From: Actinomycetota bacterium
Lineage (GTDB): Bacteria; Actinomycetota; Thermoleophilia; Gaiellales; Gaiellaceae
Assembly: GCA_005883355.1 (NCBI GenBank)
Contig: VAXG01000035.1
Location: 1-64,000, forward strand
Length of the DNA stretch: 64,000 nt
Reading direction: 5' to 3'
The notes below the pieces were generated by a model that saw only the letters and a program-made list of their open reading frames with translations, did no database searches and was not told where the DNA came from. The translations under genes were made by a program, and so were the position numbers. Below, one piece after another: positions 40,538 through 48,931 of this stretch. Within the stretch, counting starts at the first letter, position 1. Each line of letters begins with the position of its first letter.

Positions 40538-41053
40538 TTGCAAGAGACGCTGGTACTGGACAAGCCTGAGCAACTAAAAGCGCTCGGCCATCCGCTGCGC
40601 GTCCGTGTGCTGGAGATGCTCGGCCAGGAGGGTGAATGGCAGCTCACGAACCGCGAGCTCGCCCAGCGACTGGGAGTCGATCCCGGCCACCTCCACTTCC
40701 ATGTGCGCATGCTGCTCAAGGCAGGACTGATCGAACTGGCCGATGAGAACGGACGCGGACGCGAAAAGCCGTACCGCGCCGTCGCGAAGGTCTTCCGCGT
40801 TTCGCCCGAGCTCCTCGCGGCGGGAGGCGCCCGTGACATCCAGGCAGCGATGATCGACCAGGTCCAGCGTGCACACGCGGTCTATTCGGGCGACGGCACG
40901 TTTCGAAGCGCGCAGCTCGAGGTGAAGCTGACCGTGGAACGTGCGCTCGAACTGATGGGAGCGTTCCTGGAAGAGGCGCGCGACCTCGAGGACGCCAGTG
41001 CCGACAAGATCGTCATGACGATGTTCGCCCACCCGCCCGCGCAGCGGGACTAG
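40538..41053 (+). CDS. ArsR-like helix-turn-helix regulator
   Basis: 171 residues, TTG start at 40538. A winged HTH (LKALGHPLRVRVLEMLGQ, NRELAQRLGVDPGHLHFHVRMLLKAGLI) occupies the first 85 residues, with the ArsR pattern including the segment HPLRVRVLEML. The C-terminal 85 residues are a helical region (QVQRAHAVYSGDGTF, LTVERALELMGAFLEEA) that probably makes a dimer or senses a ligand. No clear metal-binding Cys pair. It is convergent with the gene at 41050, overlapping by 4 bp. The target is unknown. Confidence 0.8.
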   Translation: MQETLVLDKPEQLKALGHPLRVRVLEMLGQEGEWQLTNRELAQRLGVDPGHLHFHVRMLLKAGLIELADENGRGREKPYRAVAKVFRVSPELLAAGGARDIQAAMIDQVQRAHAVYSGDGTFRSAQLEVKLTVERALELMGAFLEEARDLEDASADKIVMTMFAHPPAQRD

Positions 41054-41706
41054 GGCAGCAAAGGCGAGCTCAGCTCGGCCTGCATGTTGCGGCGTCCGGC
41101 CAGCGCCTGCAACACGATCACCGTGTCGGCGACGGGAAGGTCTTCGAGGTATTCCTCCCGCGTCTCGAAGGACTCGAGCACTGCCTCGACAGCCTCCACG
41201 TAGCCGAGCGGGTCCTGGGCGGCGATGAACGCGAGCGCGTCCCCGACGGGCGCCGGGAAGTCGCCGCGGATTCGCAGATCGTCGGCGAGGGCGCGCGCCT
41301 CCCCGTCGCGCCCGAGCACGAGGAGCGCGAGCACGGCGGCGTACCGCCCGATCGACGACTCCGCCTCGGCGGCATCTTGCTCGAGCGTCCAGAGCGCGTC
41401 GAGCTTTCCGCCGTTCAAGTCGTCGCCGAGGATCCTCGCCTTGAGGATCGCGATCGGCCTGCCCCAGCTTTCGGGTGGCGCGAGCTCGTAGCTTTCCCGG
41501 TAACGCTCGACGGCTCTTGCGAACCATTCACGCGCGTCTTCCGTATCACCGGCCATGAGCCGCGCCAGACCGGCGCCTGCAGCCGCGTTGCCCATCCGGG
41601 TCAACTGGCGCTGGCGTGCATCCCTATCGTCAGCCTCCGGCAGTCGAGCCTCGCCGTCCCTGTAGCGTGATTGCTCACGCCGTGCGTGCTCCGCCCATTC
41701 CACCAC
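41050..41706 (-). CDS. Helical repeat protein, family not recognised
   Basis: 218 residues, soluble, predicted all-helical. One TPR-like unit is visible (GNAAAGAGLARLMAGDTEDAREWFARAVE and the following RYRESYELAPPESWGRPIA). Two later helical pairs (YAAVLALLVLGRDGEARALADDL and AFIAAQDPLGYVEAVEAVLESF) also look like repeats. No motif for enzyme activity. ATG at 41706 is 11 bp from the divergent methyltransferase start at 41718, so the two share a promoter region. Function unknown. Confidence 0.65.
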   Translation of the reverse strand: MVEWAEHARREQSRYRDGEARLPEADDRDARQRQLTRMGNAAAGAGLARLMAGDTEDAREWFARAVERYRESYELAPPESWGRPIAILKARILGDDLNGGKLDALWTLEQDAAEAESSIGRYAAVLALLVLGRDGEARALADDLRIRGDFPAPVGDALAFIAAQDPLGYVEAVEAVLESFETREEYLEDLPVADTVIVLQALAGRRNMQAELSSPLLP

Positions 41707-41717
41707 CGCAAGAGCTT

Positions 41718-42284
41718 ATGAAAACGTCCTTCTACGACCTCCCACTGCTGACCGCGCCCGGACAGGTTTTCACTCCTCGACCGGCGACGGAGCGACTCGT
41801 CGACCGGGCCCTCGAGCGAATAGACGGAGTTCCGGTGCGCGTCGCCGACATCGGCACCGGCAGCGGCGCCGTGGCGATTGCGCTGGCGGTCAACCGCCCG
41901 GAGGTCGAGGTCTGGGCAACCGACACGAGCGCGGCCGCTGTCGAGCTCGCGCGGCGAAACGCCGAGCTCCACGGCGTCGCGGATCGAGTGCACGTGCTTC
42001 AGGGAGACCTGCTCGAGCCGCTCACCGAACCGGTCGACCTCGTCGTCGCGAACCTGCCGTACCTCGCCGAGCAGGACCGGGACCCACGTTACGACGACGA
42101 GCCGCCCGAGGCCGTCTACGCGCCCGGCGACGGACTGGATCCGTACCGGCGCCTTCTGAATGCTTGCCGCGACGGCAAGCTCGAAACAGGAGGTGCGCTC
42201 CTGATCCAGTTCCACCGGGAGGCGCTGGTGGCGAATTGCTGGGAGCTCGAGGAGCTCCGCGAGCGCCTCGAAGCCTCGGCGTAA
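41718..42284 (+). CDS. HemK/PrmC-like methyltransferase
   Basis: 188 residues from ATG 41718; the sequence before it has no homology. The methyltransferase motif I is VADIGTGSGAVAIALA, motif II WATDTSAAAVELARRNAELHG, and the NPPY-like catalytic loop is VVANLPYLAE (N-L-P-Y). The NLPY form occurs in N5-glutamine methyltransferases (PrmC/HemK) that modify release factors. It lacks the N-terminal helical domain of PrmC and is shorter than the usual 280 residues, so it is a PrmC paralogue rather than prmC itself. Downstream is the thiolase gene, 9 bp away. Confidence 0.75.
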   Translation: MKTSFYDLPLLTAPGQVFTPRPATERLVDRALERIDGVPVRVADIGTGSGAVAIALAVNRPEVEVWATDTSAAAVELARRNAELHGVADRVHVLQGDLLEPLTEPVDLVVANLPYLAEQDRDPRYDDEPPEAVYAPGDGLDPYRRLLNACRDGKLETGGALLIQFHREALVANCWELEELRERLEASA

Positions 42285-42293
42285 ACTCGCCTG

Positions 42294-43556
42294 ATGGAGC
42301 GTCGGGAGGTCGTGTTCGTCGACGGCGTGCGCACGGCTTTCGGCCGCGCTGGTCCACAAGGCATTTTCTGGAAGACGCGCGCCGACGACATGGCGGTCAA
42401 GGTCGTGCGCGAGCTGATGCGGCGGAACCCGAAGATCGCACCGGAGCGGATCGGCGACATCATCTACGCAGCCACTGCGCAGGTCGGTGACCAGGGACTG
42501 ACACTCGGCCGCGACGTCGCGCTACTCGCGGGGATCCCGCAGTCGGTTCCAGGTTTTGCGGTCGACCGAATGTGCGCCGGCGCGCTCACGGCTGTGACCG
42601 CCGGTGCGGGTGAGATCGCCTACGGCGCATGTGACATCGTGCTCGCCGGGGGCGTCGAGCACATGGGACACCATCCGATGGGCGACGACGTCGACTTCAA
42701 CCCGCGCTTCGTCTCCGAGCGGCTCGTAGACATGTCCGCGGTGACGATGGGCGCGACCGCGGAGAACTTGCACGACCGCTTCCCGCAGATCGCGAAGTCC
42801 GATGCGGACGCGTTCGCCGTCCGATCCCAGCAACGTGCGGCGGCGGCGTGGTCCAACGGCGTCATGCGCGAGACGGTCGTGCCGATGAGCGTGTTCACGG
42901 ACGACGGCTGGAAGCTCGCCGACAGTGACGAGTTTCTGCGCCCGGACACAACGCTCGAAGGGCTCGCCGCGCTGCGCACGCCGTTCCGAGCGGGCGGCCG
43001 CGTAACCGCAGGCAACTCCGCCGGCTTGACGGACGGCGCGACCGCGTGCTTTCTGGCCGCGGAGGAGACCGCTGCCGAGCTCGGGCTCGAGCCCAAGATG
43101 CGCCTTGTCGCGTTCGCGTACGCGGGCGTCGAGCCGGAGCTGATGGGAATCGGCCCGATCCCGGCGACGCAGCGGGTGCTCGCCCAGGCAGGCCTGACGC
43201 TCGACGACGTAGGGCTCTTCGAGCTGAACGAGCCCTTCGCCGTGCAGGTGCTGACCTGGTGCGACGGACTGGGCGTCGATCCGAAGGATCCCCGCCTCAA
43301 TCCGTACGGCGGCGCAATCGCCTGTGGACACCCGCTTGCTGCGACAGGCGTGCGCTTGCTGGCGCAGCTCGCGTACGGGTTCCGCGAGCGGCCGGACGTG
43401 CGTTACGGCCTGAGCGCGCTGTGCGTCGGGATGGGAATGGGTGCGGCGCTGTTGTGGGAGGCGGTGAAGCCGCCTGTCCGCGCGAGCGGACCAGGGGAGG
43501 GTGTCCGGGGGAACCGGGAGGTTCCCCCGGCTCGGACCAGCGATGCCGGTCACTGA
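42294..43556 (+). CDS. Acetyl-CoA acyltransferase (thiolase), beta-oxidation type
   Basis: 420 residues. The nucleophilic Cys94 lies in DRMCAGALTAV; the second pair of catalytic residues is in GGAIACGHPLAATG (His) and LCVGMGMGAALLWE (Cys). The NEPFAVQVL motif is present. It cleaves 3-ketoacyl-CoA. The family normally ends near GMGMGAALLWE, at about residue 396. The remaining 24 residues (VKPPVRASGPGEG...AGH) are encoded by a palindromic repeat inserted at the junction. The stop lies 14 bp inside the next gene, the FadB-like partner; the two form the beta-oxidation pair. Confidence 0.92.
   Translation: MERREVVFVDGVRTAFGRAGPQGIFWKTRADDMAVKVVRELMRRNPKIAPERIGDIIYAATAQVGDQGLTLGRDVALLAGIPQSVPGFAVDRMCAGALTAVTAGAGEIAYGACDIVLAGGVEHMGHHPMGDDVDFNPRFVSERLVDMSAVTMGATAENLHDRFPQIAKSDADAFAVRSQQRAAAAWSNGVMRETVVPMSVFTDDGWKLADSDEFLRPDTTLEGLAALRTPFRAGGRVTAGNSAGLTDGATACFLAAEETAAELGLEPKMRLVAFAYAGVEPELMGIGPIPATQRVLAQAGLTLDDVGLFELNEPFAVQVLTWCDGLGVDPKDPRLNPYGGAIACGHPLAATGVRLLAQLAYGFRERPDVRYGLSALCVGMGMGAALLWEAVKPPVRASGPGEGVRGNREVPPARTSDAGH
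43505..43530 (+). repeat. GGGGGAACC-GGGA-GGTTCCCCC palindrome
   Basis: CCGGGGGAACC (43505-43515) and GGTTCCCCCGG (43520-43530) are perfect 11-bp arms with a GGGA loop. The core and loop are identical to the copy at 39598-39620. It lies inside the thiolase C-terminal extension, just before the FadB-like start, and may also act as a processing hairpin between the two genes. Confidence 0.7.
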
Positions 43557-45513
43557 GTTCAAGCTCACCCGCGCGGGCGACGTCGCGCTCGTGACGATCG
43601 ACAACGGCGAGGACTGGACGAAGCCCACGTTCTTCGGGCGAGAGGCGCTCGAGTCGTTGGATCGCCTGCTCGGCCGGCTCGAGGGGGGCGACTTTCGCGC
43701 CGCCGTCGTCACCGGCAAGCCCTTCGTCTTCGCCGCGGGCGCGGACATCACGGAGTTTCCGGAGATCACACGCGAACGTGCGATCGAGGGCGCGCGCGCA
43801 GGACACGAGCTGTTCGGGCGACTCCGTGCATTGCCGTTCCCGACCGTGGCCGCGATCAACGGCGCGTGCCTCGGCGGCGGCGTCGAGCTCGCACTGCATT
43901 GCACGGCACGGACGGTCTCGACCGCGGTGCGCCACTTCGCGTTTCCGGAGGTGTTCCTCGGGCTGTTCCCCGCGTGGGGCGGAACGCAGCTCCTGCCGCG
44001 ACTCGTCGGGCCGGAGACGGCGATCAAGGTGATCGTGTCGAATCCGCTGCGGCAGAACCGGATGCTGACGGCCCCGCAGGTCGCCGAGCTCGGCATCGCC
44101 GACAGGCTGCTCGAGCCGGGGGAGTTCGTCGACGAGTCGCTCGCATTCGCACTCGAGCTAGCCAAGGAGCCACTCGACCGACTCGAGCCCGACTGGTCCA
44201 ACGCAGAGACGATCTTCCGCCGGGCGCGCACGTCCGTGGACGACACCGTGCACGGCGCAGCGCCGGCGCCGTACGCCGCTCTCGACCTGATCGAAGGAGC
44301 GCAGCATTGGACGATCGAGGAGGGTTACGAGCGCGAGCAGGAAGCAATCGGCGAGCTCCTCCCAGGTCCGCAGGCGCAAGCGTCGCTGTACGCGTTCCAG
44401 CTCGTCGAGCTACGAGCGAAGAGGCATCCCGCTCGTCCGACCGCGCCGCCGATCAAGGTGACCAAGGTCGGCATCGTCGGCGCCGGGCTCATGGCCCGGC
44501 AGGTCGCCACGCTGTTCCTGCGCAGGCTCGAGGTGCCGATCGTGATCCGAGACGTGAAGCAGGAGATCGTCGACGAGGCGCTCGCGGACATCCGCGCGGA
44601 CATCGATAGTCAGGTCGCGAAGGGCCGGTACGACGAAGGCAAGGGGCGTTTCCTGTCGTCGCTCGTCTCGGGCAGCACGGACTACGCGGATTTCGCAGAC
44701 TGCGACCTCGTGCTCGAGGCGGTGTTCGAGGAGCTCGAGGTGAAGAAGCAGGTATTCGCGGAGCTGGAGCTGGTGGTTCGCGACGACTGTGTGCTCGCGA
44801 CGAACACCTCAGCCCTTTCCATCACCGACATGGCCGCAGACCTACGCCGGCCCGAACGGGTTACCGGCATGCACTTCTTCAATCCCGTCGCATTGATGCC
44901 ACTGCTCGAGGTCGTGCGCGCGGCGGAGACGGATGACGTTGCCCTCGCGACCGTCTGGGACGTCGGCGAAAAGCTGCGCAAGCGGCCCATCCTCGTCAAC
45001 GATGCGCCAGGCTTTGTCGTCAACCGCGTGCTGACGCGGATGACGCGGGTGATCATGGACGCGCTCGAGCACGGGACTCCAGTCGAAGAAGTGGATCAGG
45101 CGGTGATGTCACTCGGGATGCCGATGGCGCCGTCCGTGCTGCTGCAGATGGTCGGCCCGCGCGTGGCGAATCACGTCCTCGAACGCATGCACGACGCGTT
45201 CCCGGAGCGCTTCCTACTCTCGCCCGCACTGGCCGCGATGGCCGACGGCGGCGAGCCCGTAGTGCTGGAAGATGCGCCGCGCACCGGGGAGCAGATCGTC
45301 GAGGAGGTCCTCGAAGCGGTGGCCGACGAGATCCATCTCCTTCTCGAGGAAGGCGTCGTCGCCGAGGCTGCGGACGTCGACACGGGCCTCCTCCTCGGCG
45401 CCGGCTGGCCGCTCTTCCTCGGCGGGATCACGAAGCATCTCGACCAAAGCGGCGTGTCGGACCGCCTCTTCGGGCACACGTTCGCCGACATGACGGTCGT
45501 AGCCCCCGCCTAA
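43543..45513 (+). CDS. FadB-like enoyl-CoA hydratase / 3-hydroxyacyl-CoA dehydrogenase
   Basis: 656 residues from ATG 43543. Residues 1 to about 290 are a crotonase domain (FAAGADITEFPEI, INGACLGGGVELALH with the oxyanion Gly pair). From about 300 a 3-hydroxyacyl-CoA dehydrogenase follows: NAD-binding VGIVGAGLMARQVATLF, then catalytic-region GMHFFNPVALMPLLEVV and the C-terminal helical domain (VVNRVLTRMTRVIMDALE). It catalyses two steps of fatty-acid beta-oxidation, feeding the thiolase encoded just upstream. Both belong to one operon. The order thiolase-FadB is the reverse of E. coli fadBA but common in actinobacteria. Confidence 0.93.
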   Translation: MPVTEFKLTRAGDVALVTIDNGEDWTKPTFFGREALESLDRLLGRLEGGDFRAAVVTGKPFVFAAGADITEFPEITRERAIEGARAGHELFGRLRALPFPTVAAINGACLGGGVELALHCTARTVSTAVRHFAFPEVFLGLFPAWGGTQLLPRLVGPETAIKVIVSNPLRQNRMLTAPQVAELGIADRLLEPGEFVDESLAFALELAKEPLDRLEPDWSNAETIFRRARTSVDDTVHGAAPAPYAALDLIEGAQHWTIEEGYEREQEAIGELLPGPQAQASLYAFQLVELRAKRHPARPTAPPIKVTKVGIVGAGLMARQVATLFLRRLEVPIVIRDVKQEIVDEALADIRADIDSQVAKGRYDEGKGRFLSSLVSGSTDYADFADCDLVLEAVFEELEVKKQVFAELELVVRDDCVLATNTSALSITDMAADLRRPERVTGMHFFNPVALMPLLEVVRAAETDDVALATVWDVGEKLRKRPILVNDAPGFVVNRVLTRMTRVIMDALEHGTPVEEVDQAVMSLGMPMAPSVLLQMVGPRVANHVLERMHDAFPERFLLSPALAAMADGGEPVVLEDAPRTGEQIVEEVLEAVADEIHLLLEEGVVAEAADVDTGLLLGAGWPLFLGGITKHLDQSGVSDRLFGHTFADMTVVAPA

Positions 45514-45520
45514 CCCGACA

Positions 45521-45545
45521 CGTACCGGTGCCAGGCACGGGTACG
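45521..45545 (+). repeat. CGTACCGGTGCCAGGCAC palindrome, copy 1
   Basis: CGTACCGGTGCC A GGCACGGGTACG, a 25-bp palindrome with one mismatch, 7 bp after the FadB-like stop. A perfect copy lies at 45608-45632 in the same gap. Typical of REP-like intergenic palindromes. Confidence 0.7.
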
Positions 45546-45607
45546 CAAGCGTGACGAGTTCCTCGCAGAAGCCGGCAACGCCGCGGAGCAGGCGGGCTCG
45601 CGCAGAA

Positions 45608-45632
45608 CGTACCGGTGCCAGGCACCGGTACG
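45608..45632 (+). repeat. CGTACCGGTGCCAGGCACCGGTACG palindrome, copy 2
   Basis: A perfect 12-1-12 palindrome in the same orientation as copy 1, 62 bp further on. The two could form one large structure in the transcript or be bound by a dimeric protein. They fill most of the gap before the gene at 45672. Confidence 0.75.
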
Positions 45633-45671
45633 ACCCTGTGACGAGAGTCGCGCGAAAGTAGGCTCCCCGGC

Positions 45672-46259
45672 ATGGCCCACGACGACTGGCGAATCCGGAT
45701 CGAGTTGCCCGACGAGGAGGTGGCGCAGGATCTTCTCGCCCGGCTCGGGCTCAGGCAGAGTGACGCGGAGGAGCTCGCCGACGAGCTGCGGGAGCATCGG
45801 CTTGCCGTGTCCCAGGACGGCGACACCGTGTTCGTCTACGCCGCCACCGGAATGCAGGCCGAGCAGGCGGCGCGCATCGTCGAGAGCGAGCTCGACGACC
45901 TGGGATTGACGCCGACCCGGTTCGTGACCGAGCGCTGGCTCCGTGACGAGGAACGCTGGAACGACGACCCGGAGCAGCCGGACGTGGAGGAGGAGCTCCT
46001 CCAGCGCGGCTATGCGCCCTGGGAGGTCCGGGTCGAGGCAGGCAGCCTCCGGGAGGCTCACGACCTGGCCGAGCAGCTCCGCTCCGAGGGCTACGACGTC
46101 TCCCGGACGTTCACCTACGTGATCGCGGGCGCCGGGAGCCGCGAGGAGGCCGTGGAGCTCGCACGCAGGATCCACGGCGAGGTCGAGCCCGGAGGCGAGC
46201 TGGTCTACGAGGTGCAGCCCCAGAACCCGTTTGCCGTCTTCGGGGGTCTCGGCACCTAG
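45672..46259 (+). CDS. Conserved hypothetical protein, two SPOR/ferredoxin-like repeats
   Basis: 195 residues, very acidic, soluble. It looks like two related alpha/beta units. In each, a strand is followed by an A/E-rich helix with xxAxxLAxxLRxEGY spacing: QDLLARLGLRQSDAEELADEL and then VFVYAATGMQAEQAARIVESEL; in the second, VEAGSLREAHDLAEQLRSEGYDV and YVIAGAGSREEAVELARRIHG. The pattern resembles a ferredoxin-like or SPOR fold. A highly acidic linker (RDEERWNDDPEQPDVEEELLQ) joins them. I do not recognise a named family. ATG at 45672, no signal peptide. Function unknown. Confidence 0.6.
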   Translation: MAHDDWRIRIELPDEEVAQDLLARLGLRQSDAEELADELREHRLAVSQDGDTVFVYAATGMQAEQAARIVESELDDLGLTPTRFVTERWLRDEERWNDDPEQPDVEEELLQRGYAPWEVRVEAGSLREAHDLAEQLRSEGYDVSRTFTYVIAGAGSREEAVELARRIHGEVEPGGELVYEVQPQNPFAVFGGLGT

Positions 46260-46354
46260 GCCAGTAGTCGATATACTGATTGGACGACGCCCGCCTTGGG
46301 GATTCGCGGGGTCGCCTTTTCTTACACAGTGCAGCGCTTTTAGACGCTGCGTCC
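46260..46354 (+). promoter_or_regulatory. Promoter and leader of the helicase gene
   Basis: A -10-like TATACT (46272-46277) has a weak -35 candidate TCGGCA 17 bp upstream. The leader of about 70 nt ends in a hairpin GCAGCG/CGCTGC (46331-46336 and 46345-46350) just before the chosen ATG at 46355. No Shine-Dalgarno is obvious, so the hairpin may control translation. Confidence 0.4.
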
Positions 46355-48916
46355 ATGCAGGAGATCAAAGAGCAGCCGACCACAGCGTCGGAGGCGCCGG
46401 ACGGCCTGATGGCCGACGCCCTCCGAGCAGAAGCCTGGGCGGGCGAGCCCTTCATTCGTGAGGGCGAGGATCCCGCCAAGGTCCTGGCGCCCGGCACTTC
46501 CCGCCGGCGCGCACTCGACGACGCCCTCGCCGAGATCGAGGGAGGACAGCGCACGCCCTCGTCCGGGTGGAAGGTCGAGTACGGCCTCATGCTCGGTCTC
46601 GAGCGAGTGCTCGCGGAAGAAAAGCCCCACCTCGCGTCGGGCACCGAGTTGCGCCGCCACCAGATCGACGCGCTCGCCGGGATGTTGACGGAGTTGATCG
46701 CGTCGCACGAGAAGGAAGCCGAACCGAACGGAAACGGCAACGGCGTCGCCGAGGTCGTCGAAGTCGAGGCTGAAGTGGAAGACGAAGACGAACCTGCAGA
46801 GGAGTCCGTGGAGGACGTCCTCGACGAAGAGGTAGAGGACGAGCTGTACACGGGCCCCGACCCGGGTGCGGTACGCCGCTACCGGTTCCGTCACCCGACG
46901 GCATCGGGCAAGACGATCGCCGCAGCGGGCTTCGTGGAAGCCGCACGCACACTCGGCGTCCTGATCCTCACGCACCGTCGCCTGCTCGTCTCGCAGTTCC
47001 AGCGCGATCTCACGGACGAGGGTTACGGCGACCGGTTCACGCCGGCGGTCGAACGCGGCAAGGAATCACTTCGAAACGGCAACCCGCTGACGATCCAGAC
47101 GTACGCGTGGTTCGCGCGCCACCAGGAGACGATTTCCCGCGAGGCCTACCAGCTCATCATCTGCGACGAGGCGCACACCGCGTTGGGCGAGAAGACGAGC
47201 GCGGCGATCCGCGCGTTCCCGGAGCCGATCTACATCGGCATGACGGCGACGGAACAGCTCATCGCGAAGCAGGTGTCCGACGTGTTCCCTGCGTCGGTCG
47301 ACGATCTGCCGTTGCAGGATGCGGCACGGCGCGGACTGATCGCGCCCTTGCGCGACCTGCGCGTCCCCCCCGTCGCCGCTATCAATCAGGTGCCGATCAT
47401 CGGCGGCGATTTCGACCAGGAGATCCTGGCAAAGACGCTCGACCACCAGGCTCTGAACCAGGCGGCCGCATCGCTGTATCGCGAGCGCTTCGACAACACG
47501 CCGGGCATCGTCTACGCCGCCGGCGTCGATCACGCATACAACCTCGCGAAAGAATTTCGCGCCGTCGGCCTGAAAGCGGAGGCCGTGTCCGGGCGGACAC
47601 CGCCCGTGCGGCTCGCCGAGACGCTGGCCGCGTACGAGCGCGGCGAGATCAACGTCCTCATCAACGCGATGCTGCTCGCCGAAGGCTGGAACTCACCGCG
47701 TGCGACGATCTGCATGCACCTCGCGCCGACAGCGTCACGTCGGGTGTATCAGCAGCGGATCGGCCGGATCATGCGCACGCATCCGCGCAAGGAGGCCGGT
47801 ATCGTCGTCGACTTCGTCCCGAAGGCGGCGACGCACAACGAGCGCGTGATCTCGCTTCACTCGCTGCTCGACGCCGACTTCTACCGCGAGGGCGCCCGCG
47901 TCACCCCCGCACCGCGCCGCAGAGTCCAGAGGCGCGCCCGCCGCAAGCTCACTCCGGCGCCGTGGCTCGTTCCGGTCACCCCTGACGTGCGCCGCCGTCT
48001 CGCCGTGATCACGCGAGAGTGGCAGCGTGTCGATCCGAAGTATCTCGACGAGGACGAGCAACGCTACTGGGCGACGATCGCCGGACGCCAGATTCGCTTC
48101 GACGAGCGCGCGGCGTTCGTGGAGAAGCTGACGGCGCGCGGCGCATCGAAAGCGTGTCTCGAGCAGTTCCTCGCGACGTGCGCCGCCGAGAACCCGAACC
48201 GGCGCCTGCGCATCATCGCCCTCTCCGACCGCGTGTCGATGACGGTCGAGCGCGCCGACTTCGACGATCTCGTCACGCTCGTGACCCAGGCGCCGACCTG
48301 GGAGAAGGATCGCATGGGCGGCGTCCGCGTTCTCTTGCGGGCGATCGCAGAAGGAAAAGCCGACGCGCCGGAGCAGATCCTGGCGCGCTGGACCTGGCGT
48401 CTCGCGCGCGCCTCGCGCAAGTTGCAGGACCGCCGTGCGAGTGCCGAGTTCCCGGAGGCGAAGCGGCTGCTCGGCGCGCTCGCGAACTCGCGCGGACACC
48501 GCCACGAGGAGAACGCCGCGAAGCTCGTCAACGCAGCGCTCGAGCTGCCTGCTCCGGTCGGCGCCGCGCTGCTCGCATCGGCCGAGGGATACACGCCGCG
48601 GGCAACCCAACTCATCGACGCGGCGCGCGAGCGGCTCGGCACGGTTCACGAGGTCGCGGGCGCCCTGGCGGAGAATCTTCCGCAGCCGAAGCTGACGTCC
48701 GGGCGCTCTCGAAGACGTAAGCGTCGCAAGCGCAAGAAGAGCGGCGCGCACCAGTCGCAGGCGCAGCAACAACAGCAGGCCCAGCAGCAGGCAAAGGCCC
48801 CAGAGGGGCCCGAGCAGCAGGTCGAGAATGCGGAGGCGAAGCAGCCGAAGCGGCGGCCTCGGAAGCAGCCCGGCCCGAAGGCCGAGCCCGCATCCGCTGA
48901 AACGCCGGCCGCCTGA
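46355..48916 (+). CDS. DEAD/DEAH-box helicase with Gln/Lys-rich tail
   Basis: 853 residues from ATG 46355. Motif I is HPTASGKTIAAAG, motif II CDEAHTALG, motif III-like YIGMTATEQL, motif VI RVYQQRIGRIMRTHP. The helicase is of the SSL2/type III restriction-like SF2 group. Before motif I is a highly acidic insert of about 50 residues (EVVEVEAEVEDEDEPAEESV). The end is strongly basic then Gln-rich (RSRRRKRRKRKKSGA, QAQQQQQAQQQAKAPEGPEQ), the kind of tail that binds RNA. So it is probably an RNA or DNA remodeller linked to nucleic-acid complexes. A TTG upstream at 46280 is in frame but has no support. The next gene starts 15 bp later. Confidence 0.85.
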   Translation: MQEIKEQPTTASEAPDGLMADALRAEAWAGEPFIREGEDPAKVLAPGTSRRRALDDALAEIEGGQRTPSSGWKVEYGLMLGLERVLAEEKPHLASGTELRRHQIDALAGMLTELIASHEKEAEPNGNGNGVAEVVEVEAEVEDEDEPAEESVEDVLDEEVEDELYTGPDPGAVRRYRFRHPTASGKTIAAAGFVEAARTLGVLILTHRRLLVSQFQRDLTDEGYGDRFTPAVERGKESLRNGNPLTIQTYAWFARHQETISREAYQLIICDEAHTALGEKTSAAIRAFPEPIYIGMTATEQLIAKQVSDVFPASVDDLPLQDAARRGLIAPLRDLRVPPVAAINQVPIIGGDFDQEILAKTLDHQALNQAAASLYRERFDNTPGIVYAAGVDHAYNLAKEFRAVGLKAEAVSGRTPPVRLAETLAAYERGEINVLINAMLLAEGWNSPRATICMHLAPTASRRVYQQRIGRIMRTHPRKEAGIVVDFVPKAATHNERVISLHSLLDADFYREGARVTPAPRRRVQRRARRKLTPAPWLVPVTPDVRRRLAVITREWQRVDPKYLDEDEQRYWATIAGRQIRFDERAAFVEKLTARGASKACLEQFLATCAAENPNRRLRIIALSDRVSMTVERADFDDLVTLVTQAPTWEKDRMGGVRVLLRAIAEGKADAPEQILARWTWRLARASRKLQDRRASAEFPEAKRLLGALANSRGHRHEENAAKLVNAALELPAPVGAALLASAEGYTPRATQLIDAARERLGTVHEVAGALAENLPQPKLTSGRSRRRKRRKRKKSGAHQSQAQQQQQAQQQAKAPEGPEQQVENAEAKQPKRRPRKQPGPKAEPASAETPAA

Positions 48917-48931
48917 GAAGGACTAACCAGA

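Noticed and set aside
42522-44246. Antisense frame over thiolase and FadB
   Set aside because: Shadow of well-supported genes on the plus strand.
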